From assembly GCF_030272615.1 (NCBI RefSeq), contig NC_081410.1, forward strand, positions 254,807,533 to 254,871,532: a DNA stretch of 64,000 nt. Reading direction: 5' to 3'. Position 1 is the stretch's first letter. Each line of letters begins with the position of its first letter. The position numbers and the translations under genes were made by a program. The notes under the pieces are model-generated. The model searched no databases, was not told where the DNA came from, and was given only the letters and a program-made list of their open reading frames with translations. Shown here piece after piece: positions 34,475 through 47,221 of this stretch. The DNA is from Cryptomeria japonica (taxonomy: Eukaryota; Streptophyta; Pinopsida; Cupressales; Cupressaceae).

Positions 34475-35982
34475 CAAAATAAACTTTTTTTTAAAACAAA
34501 AAAAAATGTATAGTAAATTTTAAGTTTTGTTTTTTTTCTTTAAAAAAAAAATATAAACAAATAAAATAATAAAATAATAAAACTTATTTTATGTAAAGTT
34601 TGTTTTTATAGTTATTTTTTTAATATTATTATTAATTATTATTAATATATATTTTTATTAATGAAGATTAATAAATATATATTAAATAATAATTAATTTT
34701 GAAATTTGTGTAGTATGAAGTACCCTTTTGGGTATAGATAGAATAATTACTTTTATTAGAAATTTTTAAAATAAAATATGTTTATTATTTGGAAATTTTA
34801 AATAATATAATATCCAGGAATATATTATTTGAGAAAGTAAATGATAATAGGCTATCTGAAAATTTATATGAGTAATATAAAAAAAAAAGAGAAATGTTTA
34901 TCATTGGATATTTTGAAAACTTAAATGATATGCTATTGGAATTATCAAAAAAATTTAATAATGTATCGATTGGAAAATTGTTAAGTTGATGATATTTTCA
35001 TTTAGCAAAATAAATGGGTTAATTATCTTTTTTCCTTCGTAATGAGAATTAGACAAATGGCATTATTGCAATTGTGGTATTGTATTCATCCTGTAATGGT
35101 GATTTTTCTGTTAATGTAATTTTGAAAACTTTGATCATTTAGAAAACTTGATCGATTTTCATTGTTTAAACCAATAGAAAAGAAGATTGCCCTTGCCCTG
35201 TTATTGCCTATGCAGGTTAATTTTAGTTTTCACTTTTTCTTAAAGTAATGGCAAGGCTGTGATATGTTTTGTTTGGACCCTATTGTTTGTTTGATTTGGC
35301 GTACCTGTTATGTCAACGGTCTCTAGTTCGACGGTTGCCTTGTGATGATGTTTTTATTGGTCTTGTCCTTTAATGTAGGAGTAGTGTGTTGATTTGTGGT
35401 TGACCATAGTTGGTCAGGTCTTTAGTTAGAGTACCGTCAGGCAATGGACCTTTGTATTTTCTTTTAATATGTTTAGCTGGATCCATTTCTATGTAGGGAT
35501 CATCTATGTATTTATTGACCGATGTGGTTGTTTGTATATTGGTTGTGTTCACCTTGATGGCAGGATTGTAAATGATGTGAACCTTATGTACCCTTAACTT
35601 AATTAAATGATCAGAGGGGTCTTGCAGTTGAACAGACCCAGAGATGTAGCCCTTTAGGGGTGAGCTCCAATATCAATTTGGTGTTATGTGATGCTTTTGT
35701 TCTTATGTTTCATCTTTTTTAGTGTTAGCATGTATGGATGGCATTTTGATAGGATGTATAAGTGGATTAGATGAGATTTATCGTAAATGCATGTATGCTG
35801 TCATCTCTTAAATGCAGTAAATTGGATCATGAAAGAATGAATTCTATTATCATTAATGAGAATAATTATGCTTGAAAGGATCTCACTAGTTATGATAAGA
35901 TTAAAGTGCATTTTGGAACAAGGTGTATGGCACGTGTTTAATGTAAAATTGAACGTAATGAATGGTTTAAAAGTCATTGGAT

Positions 35983-36510
35983 GAACTCAATTGGTTATTT
36001 TCATTTTAACCTTAATAGATGAACTTCATCATATTAGCTAAAATGGATGAACTTATTTGGTTATTTACATTTTAACCTTAATAAATGAACTTCATCATAT
36101 TAGCTATATTTTAACTATAATGGACAAACTCATTTAGTTATTTGCATTTTAATCTTAGTAAATGAACTTCATCATATTAGCTTTATTTTAACTATAATGG
36201 ATGCACTCATCAAGTTATCTATATTTTAACCCTAAGGGACGAACTTCATTATGTTATTTACATTTTGACCTTAATATGTGAACTTCGTCTTATTAGCTAT
36301 ATTTTAACTATAATGGATGAACTCGTCACGTTATCTAATTTTAACTCTAATGGATAAACTTCATTAAGTTACCTATATTTTAAATCTAATGGATGAACCT
36401 CCACATGTTATCTATGTTTTAACTTTAATGGGTAAATTTCCTCATGTTAGCCTCATCTTCAACCTTAATGGATGGACGCGTCCTATAATCTATACTTTTA
36501 ATTTAGTGAA
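35983..36510. repeat. 38-39 bp tandem array, about 13 units, in the solo LTR
   Basis: The unit is like GAACTTCATCATATTAGCTA followed by TATTTTAACYATAATGGAT. Neighbouring units alternate between two variants near the left end, giving a 77-bp higher-order period. Copies decay toward the right. Confidence 0.85.
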
Positions 36511-36779
36511 CAAATTATATCCATGTTTTAAGTAATAACATGTAATTAAGATAACCTGCTTAATTGGATCAAATGTCATGAATTGAGTTAGGTGTTAAGT
36601 TATGTAATCACGTTGGGAAACTCCTTAGGTTTTTATAGTCTTCCACTGTGTTATCAAAGCTTTAGATAACTCAATGTATCTTAATGTTGTGTCTTATTAA
36701 AAAAACAAAATAAAAATATTTGCACTCCATCTATGTGTTTTAGGTTTATCCCTTCGGGGTTTCCTGGCGGGGCATTACA

Positions 36780-36784
36780 CCTTC
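36780..36784. repeat. Target site duplication, right copy (solo LTR)
   Basis: CCTTC, identical to 32399-32403. Confidence 0.88.
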
Positions 36785-38060
36785 AACGTTGGCGATGAAT
36801 GGTCTCAAGATATCCTTGAGATGTGCCTGAGAAGGAAAAGATGGAAATTTTCATCGACTATTTAAATAGTGAGATGAGTTACATACTCAAACTCCAATGC
36901 ATACCATATTTTGCTAAATTGATTGAGAATGGCATCCAAGTAGAAGAGGCATGTGTCAAAAAGGGAACATTGAAATTTTTCAAAGAAGGGACGAATTCGT
37001 CCAACTCTAATTACAATAACCAAAACAACAACTTAGACAAATCCAGGTTCTGGACCCGAAACAAAAACACTGGAAATGAAGGAGGAAACGATCCCAATGA
37101 TACGAAGTCCAAACAACCAGTGTTAGCTTTATTAGGTAATCCTCAGACTACCAAAAATCAAAAGGGTGCTAACCAAGGTACTAACACTTATGCACCAAAT
37201 AACAATCAAGATCATCTTAACAACACCAAGAATACCCAAGACAATAACACCAATCGAGGACCTAATACAAACTCACGAGGTAACACCAACAACTTTCCAA
37301 AACACGTCTACACACCATTAGGGAAATCATTGGAGTCCACATTTAGAGAACTCCTGGCAAATTTTTTTATCTCCTTACTAGTAATCAACAACTTTGAACC
37401 ACAAATCAAACCACCTTGGTGGAATGACTCACACTTTTGTGATTTTCATCGAAACAAAGGCCATCAAACAAATGATTGCATGAGATTGAAAAACATTGTT
37501 CAAGACATGATTGATAGAGGCGATTTAACAGTCGATGGTCTCAAGACAAATGGTGACCATGGTGCCTTTAAGTATCCTCTTCCAAACTAAAACAAGGATG
37601 GGGTTTCAACCTCAAATGATAAACGTGGATCTCGTATCAATCACATACACAATAACACCATCAATCATATTTCAGCTGAGAACAATCAAGTAAACATCAT
37701 TACAATCAGAGACAAGCATGAACATGAATCCGTCAATGTAACCACCAAAGCTCAAAAATATGTCTTGAAGGGACATACATCAACAACAAACACCATACCC
37801 AAAATTCAATATGATCTAGTCAGTCAAATGCACAAAACTCCTACTCAAATGTCTATACTGGAGTTACTGAAACTTTCACCAAAACACAAAGACATCTTGG
37901 AACAAGCACTATTGGAAACAAATGTGCCTCAAGATCTGGATGCTGACAAATTCCAAGCCATGTTAGCTCACATGACAGGGCCTCATAATCTCACCTTTTC
38001 AGAGCATGATAATATCTCATTAAGCTATCCTCACAATACTCCACTCCACATTTAAGTCTT
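36785..38060 (+). pseudogene. gag of element B, 3' part
   Basis: The frame resumes in phase after the insertion, with TGA stops near 36796 and 36817. The C-terminal half of gag then follows (EKMEIFIDYLNSEMSYILKL) with an Asn-rich low-complexity middle. A zinc motif near 37435 reads CDFHRNKGHQTNDC, a Cys-His-His-Cys pattern. The tail (SILELLKLSPKHKDIL) matches A. Stops near 37588 and 38053 separate it from the protease. Confidence 0.85.
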
Positions 38061-38367
38061 ACTCTACAAGCATCGAGTCAAAAGAGTATTAATAGATGGA
38101 GGAGCTGGACTCAATATCTGTACCTTGAAACTTATCCGTGCATTAGGCTTCTCCGAGCAATCTATTGATCCATGCAAAAAGATCACTATCAAAGCATATG
38201 ATGATGAAGAAAGATCATCCAAAGGAACAGTAATGTTGCCAATTCAAGTTGGACCAATACAAAAGGACACTATGTGCCAAGTCTTAGACATAGATCTCCC
38301 ATATAATATCTTATTGGGTCGACCTTGGATACATGAAATGCAAGTAGTACCTTCTACTTATCACTAG
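38061..38367 (+). pseudogene. Aspartic protease domain of element B
   Basis: This retropepsin-like domain has active strand VLIDGGAGLN and second motif YNILLGRPWI. The GGA following the catalytic Asp is shared with A, so it is a family trait rather than damage. It ends in a stop after QVVPSTYH. It would mature the gag-pol precursor. Confidence 0.82.
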
Positions 38368-39910
38368 TGTGTTAAGTTCCCCTACAATGGACAAGAGATT
38401 TCTATATCAGCAGATCATAACCCTTTTCAACATTGTAATGCTATGGGGGCAACCCAAGACAGCTTGGTTCCACATAATAGAGAAAAACAAAGTTCGTCAA
38501 CACCAGATCTCCAGCAAGAAAAGTCTAAACCACTATCTATGGATTTCAAGCAGAAAATGAAAATCAAAGAGCAAGTCATGGGAGAATACTCTTTGGAACC
38601 CTTGTGTTTGGCCAACTTACTAGCATCACCTAAATCTCATGGATTACCTACAACATCAACACATCAAGAAATGCATCCCATCACCAAATTTGATGGCAAA
38701 TTTATCCAACTAGGCACTCTAGCACATGAATCAGAGGAAAAGGACAACCTTAGTTGGTTATACAAGGATGAGAAAGAAGATAGAGCAACTACTATGGAAG
38801 TAGCTATACCAACACACCTATATGGAAAAGGCTACTTGATCATGCAACAAATGGGATACAATGGCAAAGGACCTATCGACAAGCGTCGGGAAGGCGTCAC
38901 AGAACCATTAGATCCTCCTTCACAATTTTGTAAAAATAAAACAAGATTGGGCTATGAACACACTCTACCACCAAGGAAGACACCAAGAAAATACCAAAAA
39001 CCTAAATGGAAGGCAAAGAAGAAATACAAGGAGGACTCATGGTAGCAGGCACTATTTGCATCAACAGAAACAATATGCAAGGAACGTGAATAGCAAAAAA
39101 GAAAGAAACATCAAGAGAAATCAGTCAATCAAAAGACAGAAGCACCTTGTGCAAAAGTACATCATATTCAAGAACCAGTTTCAAACAAAGAAGAATCACT
39201 CCCTGATCACATCATTACTCCCCGGGGAGAGACAATATATGAGAAAATGCAAAGAGTAGAAGTAGGATCTGATACAGAATCAGAGAAAACTATCAGGCTC
39301 GTATCAATCATCAAAGACCTATTTTCACCCTACAACATACCAGTCCACAACACTGCCAGAATCTAGGATAATACCTATGAGACTGATTCAAATGAATATG
39401 AATGGGGCAGTTGTTCCAATGTTACTAAAGATATTGTTGCAAATGACAATCATACACCCATTTCTCAAGAAGAACAAGGCACAAAGCCTAGACTACTTGA
39501 ATTTGGTCCATAGAATATCTATGATGCCAAGGAAAATGAGTAGTGACATTACGAGCAAGTCAACACAAAATATGATACCATTGAAGACCTCAAAAAAATC
39601 ATTAACTTATTTAATATCTTGGCCAACCACGATGATATCTCCATCCTGACACTTACAGCAGCTGAACTTGACCCACCCAATGACTCTCTACCACTTATCT
39701 TTCCTGACCTCATAGACTGGGATGAACCTGAAAAATCATGACATACCAATTTTCCCAAATGATGATTCCATTATCCATTACTTGTGTACCATCAACCCGG
39801 AAATAAACTCTACCAGTGAACAAAGTAACAACATCTACAATCAGGGGAGTGCCAAGTCTCTCAGTCACAAAAATTAATGAAATAAAGGATCTACTGCTGA
39901 AAACTAGTCA
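38368..39910 (+). pseudogene. Protease-RT linker of element B with G-patch-like motif
   Basis: The segment 38443-39045 is open for 200 codons and contains YGKGYLIMQQMGYNGKGPID near 38821-38880 followed by KRREGVTEPL, a clear G-patch-like glycine pattern. The rest is Lys/Gln-rich and then acidic, with stops and frameshifts. Element A has the same motif in the same place. G-patch domains contact RNA or helicases, and their role here is unknown. Confidence 0.65.
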
Positions 39911-40850
39911 ATGGAAGCAATAGATCACAAAAAAGTAAAAATAAAGGACGGATCTGCACATGAAAACCTTTTTAAGGCACCTAAAGATGGGAGACTTGAC
40001 ACTCTTCCTAAACATTATCAAGAACGATCACCCATATTGATTGAGCCTACTCAATCAATCAACATTGGTACAACAAAAGCAACCAAAAACATACATCTAG
40101 CAGAATCTCTGACAGAGGAAGAAAGATCAGAGTTTTTCCAATTTTCAAAGCAAAGCAGATCAATTTTGCTTGATCATATGAAGATATGCCCAGGATTGAT
40201 CCATAGTTAATCATGCATCACTTGTCCATTGCTCTAGGAGCCAATCCAGTTAAGCAAAAACTAAGAAAAATGAATACACATGTAGCACTCATGGTCAAAG
40301 CTAAGCTAAATAAACTATTAGATGTCGGATTTATTCGACCTATTGACTATGCTGAATGGATCTCCAACATCGTACCAGTTTCAAAACTAGATGGCAGCAT
40401 CAGGATATGCACCGATTTTAGAGATGTAAACAAATCCTATCCAAAGGATGACTTTCCTTTACCCAGTATCGACATAATTGTGGACCTCACAGTAAGCCAT
40501 GCAATGCTATCACTAATGGATGGTTTTTTGAGCTATAATCAAATCAAGATAGCCCCAGAGGATCAAGATAAAACATCATTTACCTGTCCTTGGGGAACAT
40601 ACTGTTGGAATGTCATGCCATTTGGCTTAAAGAATGCTAGGGCAACTTATCAACGAGCAATGACTACAATCTTTCATGACATGATGCATACATTCATAGA
40701 GGACTATGTGGATGATTTACTAGCTAAATCATTTACCCAAGAAAAACATCTCAACATCTTAGAAAAGATTTTTGACATATTGGAAAAATTTCAAGTCAGG
40801 CTCAACCCTAAGAAGTGTGTCTTCGGCTCAGAAAAAGGGCATTGAAGTAG
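39911..40850 (+). pseudogene. Reverse transcriptase of element B, YVDD retained
   Basis: Blocks seen are LPKHYQERSPILIEPTQ, PVKQKLRKMNTHVALMVKAK, FRDVNKSYPKDDFPLPSID, LMDGFLSYNQIKIAPEDQDK, WNVMPFGLKNARATYQRAM and EDYVDDLLAKS. The catalytic YVDD is intact. A stop at 40208 and a frame change near 40840 break the ORF. The domain is otherwise open for more than 200 codons and better preserved than in A. Confidence 0.92.
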
Positions 40851-41480
40851 ATCTAGCAAAGGTACAAGCCATAATGGAGATGCCACCACCTAAGAACATC
40901 AATCAACTCAGATCCTTGCAAGGACGGCTCCAGTCAATCAGGCGTTTCATCACTCAACTAGCAGATAAAAGTCTACCATTCAATCATTTGCTACATAAGA
41001 ATGTACCATTCGGATGGGAAGCCAAATGCACAAAATCATTCTACCAAGCAACATCTAATGAACCTACTAGTTCTAGTACCACCAATAGCAACTTATGCTA
41101 TACTTATCAACAACAAACATATCACTGGGGGCACTGTTAGCATAGGAAAATCAAGAAGGAAAGGAATGAGCTATCTTTTACATCAGTAGAACTTTGAATG
41201 GATATGAACTAAATTATACATTCATTGAGAAGGCTTGTGTAACATTAGTATTTGCTTCTGAAAAGTTTTGACACTACATGCTAGCACATACAATCAAGCT
41301 CATAGCAAAAATTGATCCTCTAAAATACTTACTCAGCAAGGCAGCTCTCACAGGTAGATTGGCTAAATGAGTAATGATTCTCAACGAATTTGATATCCAC
41401 TACACAGAGCAACAAGCTATCAAAGGACAAGTGATTGTAGATCAATTGGCAAATGCACCATTACCAGACAAACAACCAAT
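40851..41480 (+). pseudogene. Connection and first RNase H domain of element B
   Basis: The sequence reads LRSLQGRLQSIRRFITQLAD, then after frame changes near 41040-41180 NGYELNYTFIEKACVTLVFA, HYMLAHTIKLIAKIDPLKYL and ILNEFDIHYTEQQAI. Several stops are present. It matches A block by block. Confidence 0.82.
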
Positions 41481-41520
41481 GGAGATTGAATTTCCAGATA
41501 TGGATGATCTTACTCTAAAC

Positions 41521-41935
41521 ACCAAGCAATGGACCCTCTACTTTGATGGTTCCTACACTCAACATGGCTCGAGTGCTGGCATTCTGTTCATCACTCATGA
41601 CGGGCACACAATACCAAGATCATATAGGCTCATGTTTCTATGCATAAATAACATTGCTGAATATGAGGCACTAGTTACAGGGATCAAAATGGTCATGGAA
41701 TGGAGAATCACAGAATTAAAGGTCCATGAAGATTCACAACTAGTCATCAATCAAATCAACAATGACTATCAGATGAAAGACGACGAGCTGCTACCATACA
41801 AATGAATGGTGGATGATTTCAAACAATATTTTGTACACATCACCTTTGAGCAAATACCAAGGTTAGACAACAGAGCAGCCGATACAATGGCTACTATTGC
41901 TTCACTACTACAAATTCTAGAGCAACAGAGTCGTT
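41521..41935 (+). pseudogene. Second RNase H (archaeal-type) of element B
   Basis: It reads KQWTLYFDGSYTQHGSSAGI, IAEYEALVTGIKMVMEW, EDSQLVINQI and NRAADTMATIASLL. The D-E-D-D residues are visible, and one TGA stop at 41803 separates the last motif. Together with the preceding domain it forms the tandem RNase H arrangement of the Tat lineage. Confidence 0.85.
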
Positions 41936-42149
41936 ACGAGTTTCTGGTAGAGCAACTGTTCTCCCCAGCCTATGACCATTCTGAATCCCATGTTATCTAT
42001 GCCTTGATCGGTTCTAACTCTCTGTTATACAGACCGATATACGACTATCTTAAAAACAATATCCTACCCATTGACCTATCTCGAAACCAAAAATGCAACT
42101 TTATCCGACAAGCCACCCGTTATACTCTCACTGCTAACACTCTATACCA

Positions 42150-43281
42150 TTGAGGTCTAGATGGTATTCTTCTTCATTGCCTTGATCGTAATGAATCTGA
42201 ATTTGCTTTACAAGAGCTTCATGAAGGTATCTGTGGCACACATTCAAGTGGTCCTACTCTTGCTAAAAAACTTCTATGAATGGGATATTACTAGTCGACA
42301 ATGGAAAATGACTCTTATCATTTTGCAAAGAAATGTCCTAAATGCCAAATCCATGGCAATCTTATACATGCACTAGCACAGGAACTGCAACCCTTCACAA
42401 CATCTTGGCCCTTTTGCCAGTGGGGACTAGACTTAGACGGCAAAATACATCCTTCATCTTAAAATCGACACAAGTTCATTATCACTACAATAGAATATTT
42501 TACTAAATGGATTGAAGCGGTCCCCATGACCACAGTGATTGGGAAACAAACTGCCTCTTTTATTCTTAATTATCTAATCTACAGATATGGCATTCCAAAT
42601 TCCATCATCACAGATAATGGATGACCTTTTAAGAACCAAGATGTATGAGAACTATGTGAATTATTCAAGATCCAACATCATTTCTCTACACCTTACTACC
42701 CATAGGGGAATGGTTAGGCCGAAGCATCCAACAAAACCATATTGAAAATCCTCAAGAAAACAGTGAATGATGCAGGTAAAGATTGGCATGGACAACTCAA
42801 TCCAACACTTTGGGCATACAAAACTAGCATTCACACACCTACAGGAGCTACACCATATTCATTGGTGTATGGATTAGAAGCAATTTTACCCCTGGAGGTA
42901 GAGATTCCATCTCTCAGAGTATCTTTGAAAGGCCTCATTCTAGATGAAGAGTATCGAGTAAACCGACTGCAAGAGCTAGAACTTCTAGATGAAAATCACC
43001 AACATGCCTATACTCACCTCAAGGCATATCAACAACGCTTGTGCCGAAGCTACAATCACAAAGTCATCCCTAGGATTTTTAAAATTGGTGACCTAGTCCT
43101 CAAAGAAAATCCCAGAAATCAACAAGATCGGGAAAAGAAAGGGAAGTTTGAACCTAACTGGTTAGGTCCCTATGTTATCATATCAGCCTATGGATTAGGT
43201 GCTTATTAGCTAACAACTTCAAAAGGAGATGTGCTCGACGAACCAACTAACAACATCCATTTGAAGAAATACTATATTTGA
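42150..43281 (+). pseudogene. Integrase of element B
   Basis: The zinc region (LHEGICGTH, CPKCQIHG) is damaged by frame changes. The core keeps GLDLDGKIHPSS, IITDNG and AEASNKTILKILKKTVNDAG, so the three acidic catalytic positions remain. From 42742 the frame is open for about 150 codons, with SYNHKVIPRIFKIGDLVLKE and KKGKFEPNWLGPY, and ends at HLKKYYI with TGA at 43279-43281. Stops occur after IITDNG and within GNG-AEAS. Confidence 0.88.
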
Positions 43282-45284
43282 GTAGTCTACTGCACGGAAA
43301 AGTCAAAAAGGTAAAAAATATCAAAAATCAAGAAAAAGCAAATAAAAAGGTACAATAAAAGAAACTGGTGAAAACCTGACAACATGCGCTATTGTGAGAG
43401 GACATCTCCTCAAAATATCTTTACTCACGAGCCTTTATATCCACAATCAAGCACTATCAACCATTGCCCAACACCTTATCAAAATACCATTATTCAGGAC
43501 ATACTTAGCATAGTTACTGTCCTTGTTAATCCAAATACCATTTCATTATCTACCATGGCTTGGTAATCATTGTGCATATCCACATCAGGAGGTAAAATTA
43601 GCTAGGGGCAACATTGATAAAAAATTCTGCCCTAAATCAAAACTTGCAGCAAACTCAGAGCATCTTGTCCAACAACAAATCAACAATCACGAGAGAAAAC
43701 ATTGATCATTTAAAAGGATTCACAACACATGATGGATGATTTTTTGAAGTATAAATGTTTGCATCTGGCATGAAGTTTTGACTATTTTTGCACTTGAACT
43801 TTTTTTGAACTATTGGATCCTCTCCATTTTCTCAATGATGCATTGAGCTAGAGAAAGTCATGGGAACTCCAATATCTTTTTAGTTTTATGTCTATGAGGC
43901 GATCACTTGTACTATGCAAATACTTGTCTCGAGATGTGATTCAAAGCATATCACTAAAGACATGAATCCACTTTGCACATACAAATGATTTAATCTTGTC
44001 TATTTATACACAAGCCGCATTCAGGTCGTCCTGGTTCAATTATACCTTGACGCTTGTGCTATCTTGCAAAATCAAATATCATGTAAATTTTTCTCAAGTC
44101 ATTATGGTTCAATTATACCATTATGCTTGTATAAATTTTCAACATATCCCCACAAATCAATGCTTAATGATGATAACTAAAAAGAAAGCAAAAACATGTG
44201 ACTATACACGAATGACAAACAAAAGAATGAGGATACTCCATTAGTTTCATATCATTTTACACTTAGTTGCATATCACTTTACACTTAGTTGCTTATCATT
44301 ATCATACATCTCATTTTCAAGATACATTTCACAACATATCATTATCATACATCTCATTTTCAAGATACATCTCACATCTCATAAATCAAAGCAATGCATC
44401 ATCACATTTTCGTTCATCTCATCATGAATCATACATTCACATCATAATCAAAACCAAGAGCATTTATCTAAGCATCACATCATCCTCATAGAATCTCATA
44501 TCAAAACATAATGCATATCATTCATCATTGCATCCCTCACATGCATATCTATCGCATCATCATGGAATCTTTCTTCACTTTCATATCTTCATCATTCTTC
44601 CAAACTATCTTCTATCATTCTTTCAAACTATCTTCTATCATGTCTTATACAGGATGTATCTTTCTTGAAACCAGATGTTTTGATCAGTTCTTATACAGGA
44701 TATATCGTTCCTGAAATCAGATGTTTTGATCAGTTCTTATACAGGATATATCATTCCTGAAACTAGATGCTCGATCATCCATGTCTTATACAGGTAGTAT
44801 CATTCCTGAAACCAGATGCTCGATCATCTATGTCTTATACAGGCGGTAACATTCCTGAAACCATATGCTCGATCATCCATGTCTTATACAGGAGGTGTCA
44901 TACCTGAAACTAGACTTGATCTCAATCCAATCAATCTAATCAATATTATCAAACCCATGCATTTCATCACTATCCACTCTTCTATCTTTCAAATAGCATT
45001 CTTCTTCTTTTGAGAGATCATTCATGCCTTTTGTGCACAAACGATCTCCCGAGGGGGTATTATCATATCGAATCTTGACATCAATTTCATATCAATTTCA
45101 TATCGACATCAATTTCATATCAAATTTTCATATCAAATCAATTCTTCATATCTGGGGCATCATCAATATCATTCATCAAATTTGGGGCATCATATCAACT
45201 TTTGACATCAAATCAATTTTTCATATCCACAACATCATATGCGACAAATTTTCTTTGAATCAACATGTGGTCACACGTTAACTC
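43282..45284 (+). other. 3' untranslated region of element B
   Basis: A non-coding stretch of 2 kb that aligns in parts with A, including two copies of the CAGGTCGTCCTGGTTCAATT-like segment near 44022 and 44096 and a six-unit tandem repeat. The remainder is rich in CATATCA/TCATCA and shows no gene. Confidence 0.6.
44643..44930 (+). repeat. 46-49 bp tandem repeat, 6 units, 3' UTR of B
   Basis: Units begin TCTTATACAGG at 44643, 44689, 44735, 44784, 44833 and 44882 and carry ATTCCTGAAACCAGATG. The first two spacings are 46 bp and the last three 49. Element A has three units. Confidence 0.9.
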
Positions 45285-45298
45285 AAAGAGGGGCAAAA
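45285..45298 (+). other. Polypurine tract of element B
   Basis: AAAGAGGGGCAAAA directly before the 3' LTR, identical to A. Confidence 0.9.
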
Positions 45299-46701
45299 TG
45301 TAGACACCTAAAAATTGCACAATGAATTAAGTGAATTTTATTCATTTAATTATTCTTAATTCTTCCAACTAATTAAATTAATATTTAATTAATATCCCTA
45401 TTCTTCTAATCGCCTATTAATTAAATTAAGATTTAATTAATATACCCTTCTTCTATCTAAGCCATTTAATTAAATTTACATTTAATTAAAATTCCCCTTC
45501 TAGCCCATTTAATTAAATTTACATATAATTAAAATGCCCAACTTGCAACCAAATTGAAATAAAGCAATTTATTTTAATTAAATCCTATTATTCCTCACCC
45601 ACTTGCATTTTCCTACATCTCCTACTTGCCTCCTAACCCTCTTCCTAAATTCTTCTAGAATACCTCTAATCCTAATCAATTAATCTAAACCCATCAATTA
45701 TCCCCTTTCCCTAAATTTGAGGAGGTCACTTCTCAAATTTGGAGTAAAGTCCTCCAAAGGCATTAAAGCCTTTATGCCTTCAACAAGCTAACTTGTTGAA
45801 AACCCCCAAATTTGGAAGGACTCTTACAAATTTGTCCCCAAAGTCTTCAAACCATTAATGGTTAACTAACCCTTGGTGGCATGGTTAGAGACTTTTTTCC
45901 TAACTCAACCCTCATCTAACCCAAGGGTCTCATCAAACATTCATTTCTTTGACCATGGTTATCCCTTTAACCTTTGCACAAGAGTTTATCCTTTGGGTAA
46001 AAGCTTTATCCAATGGATAACCTTAACCTAACCTTAACCTTTACCTTCTAAGGTAACCATGAGGTCTTCTCAAGCATTTAATGCTTCTTACCTCTCCTCT
46101 CAAGTAGTCTTATGTTGATAATTGTCACCATTTCATTGGTGAGAATTGCAGACATGGATTGATAACTTTCAATCCTGACCACCCATTGCCCTGTTTCTTC
46201 TATAAATAGAGTGCTCATTCCTCCATTTCAATCATCCAAGTCTTTAGCATCATACTTATACTTAATTTTAAAGCATTTAGCCTCTCTTTGCAATAGAAAT
46301 TAATCTAATAAGATTTTTAGAGTATTTCTATTATCATTAGCTTAAATCACATAACTAGTATATAATGTTAGGATGGTATTTTTACTAACCTTGTCATCTT
46401 ATCATCTAGTTTAGTTCATTTACTAAAATCATGCATAAATAGGATGTATTCATATTAAGTGCAATCAAAATCATCCCTCGTTCTTGCATTCGTCATCCCT
46501 AAGTCACTTTGCTTAGTGATTTGAGACCAAAGTTATTGGCTTGAGGGACCTTGTGAGATAGACAACCATGGAACACTCCTTGGGAAGATGAGCCATTCCT
46601 CATGGCTCCATAACTTGCACCAAGAGTCCCATGGGTGTGTAGGAAAGTCCTTGAAATATTTCCACATTTTTGATTTCACCGAATCACTTTTCCCACATAC
46701 A
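45299..46701 (+). repeat. 3' LTR of element B
   Basis: Partner of 27029-28469, with the same start TGTAGACACC, the same order of segments and the same end CATACA. Confidence 0.95.
46200..46209 (+). promoter_or_regulatory. TATA box of element B 3' LTR
   Basis: CTATAAATAG, same context as in the 5' LTR. Confidence 0.7.
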
Positions 46702-46706
46702 TAAAC
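46702..46706. repeat. Target site duplication, right copy (element B)
   Basis: TAAAC against TAAAT on the left. Confidence 0.72.
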
Positions 46707-47221
46707 AATTGTCTCAACCTATTTCCAATTCTTGAATTTTCTAGGACATAAAAAGTCAAACAACTTTTCAATATTTTGCATCAACAACTATACTCAACTT
46801 TAATCTTTCATGAGAATATGACATAAAATATGTAAGAAAATTTATGCCATACAAAAGATTGATCTCAACACAAAATTTGAAAGCCAAACTTGTCTTATCT
46901 TTGATTAAATTACAAATTTACAAAATGAACACCATGTCTCAATTTGCTCTTCACTTTGGTAGAGTTTTGTTTCTTAAACAATGATAGAAAAAAGATACTT
47001 ATTACAATAATAACCCTCATATATATAGAAGAGGGGTGCAACATGAAAATAGGAAACTACAACTAACTAAAAGACTAAGTCAAAGGGAATAGTTCGATTT
47101 GACTTAGGACTTGTGCACCCAGCATGTGCACATGAGCATATACAAAATGGCACCTGAGGTATTGATTGACATAACAAAATGCCACTGGGAAAAACATGAA
47201 AATGACTAAGTGTCATCTTCC
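46707..47221. other. Intergenic; possible LTR-like 3' end of the element carrying the ORF at 47222-49805
   Basis: On the minus strand, downstream of that ORF, there is CTATATATATGAGGG near 47020-47034, a TATA-like box followed by a pyrimidine-rich stretch. No partner repeat is found in the window, so LTR status is unproven. Confidence 0.35.

Larger units (their letters stand above)
32404..36779. mobile_element. Probable solo LTR, 4.4 kb, nested in gag of element B
   Basis: The insertion starts TGTAGTGCCCC and ends GGGGCATTACA, an 11-bp inverted terminus with one mismatch and TG/CA ends. It is flanked by a 5-bp duplication. I find no internal direct LTR pair, primer site, purine tract or element protein, so it is best read as a single long LTR left by recombination. 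TGTARTGCCCC-like starts resemble long LTRs of plant Ty3 elements. Orientation is unclear. It contains a palindrome array and a large tandem array, listed separately. A non-LTR origin cannot be excluded. Confidence 0.7.
27029..46701 (+). mobile_element. Ty3/gypsy element B, Tat lineage, with nested solo LTR
   Basis: LTRs of 1441 and 1403 bp (TGTAGACACC to CATACA) bound an element with the same domain order as A, including two RNase H domains. Without the 4.4-kb inserted solo LTR it is about 15.3 kb. Protein blocks align closely with A, but LTRs and leader differ, so they are related families rather than copies of one. RT keeps YVDD, yet stops and frameshifts throughout make it inactive. Confidence 0.93.

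Noticed and set aside
34231-34513. Open frame with repeated Cys-Gly-Asn-His units over the GTGG palindromes
   Set aside because: The repeats come from the palindromic DNA array itself. There is no domain, and opposite-strand and third-frame readings are open as well.
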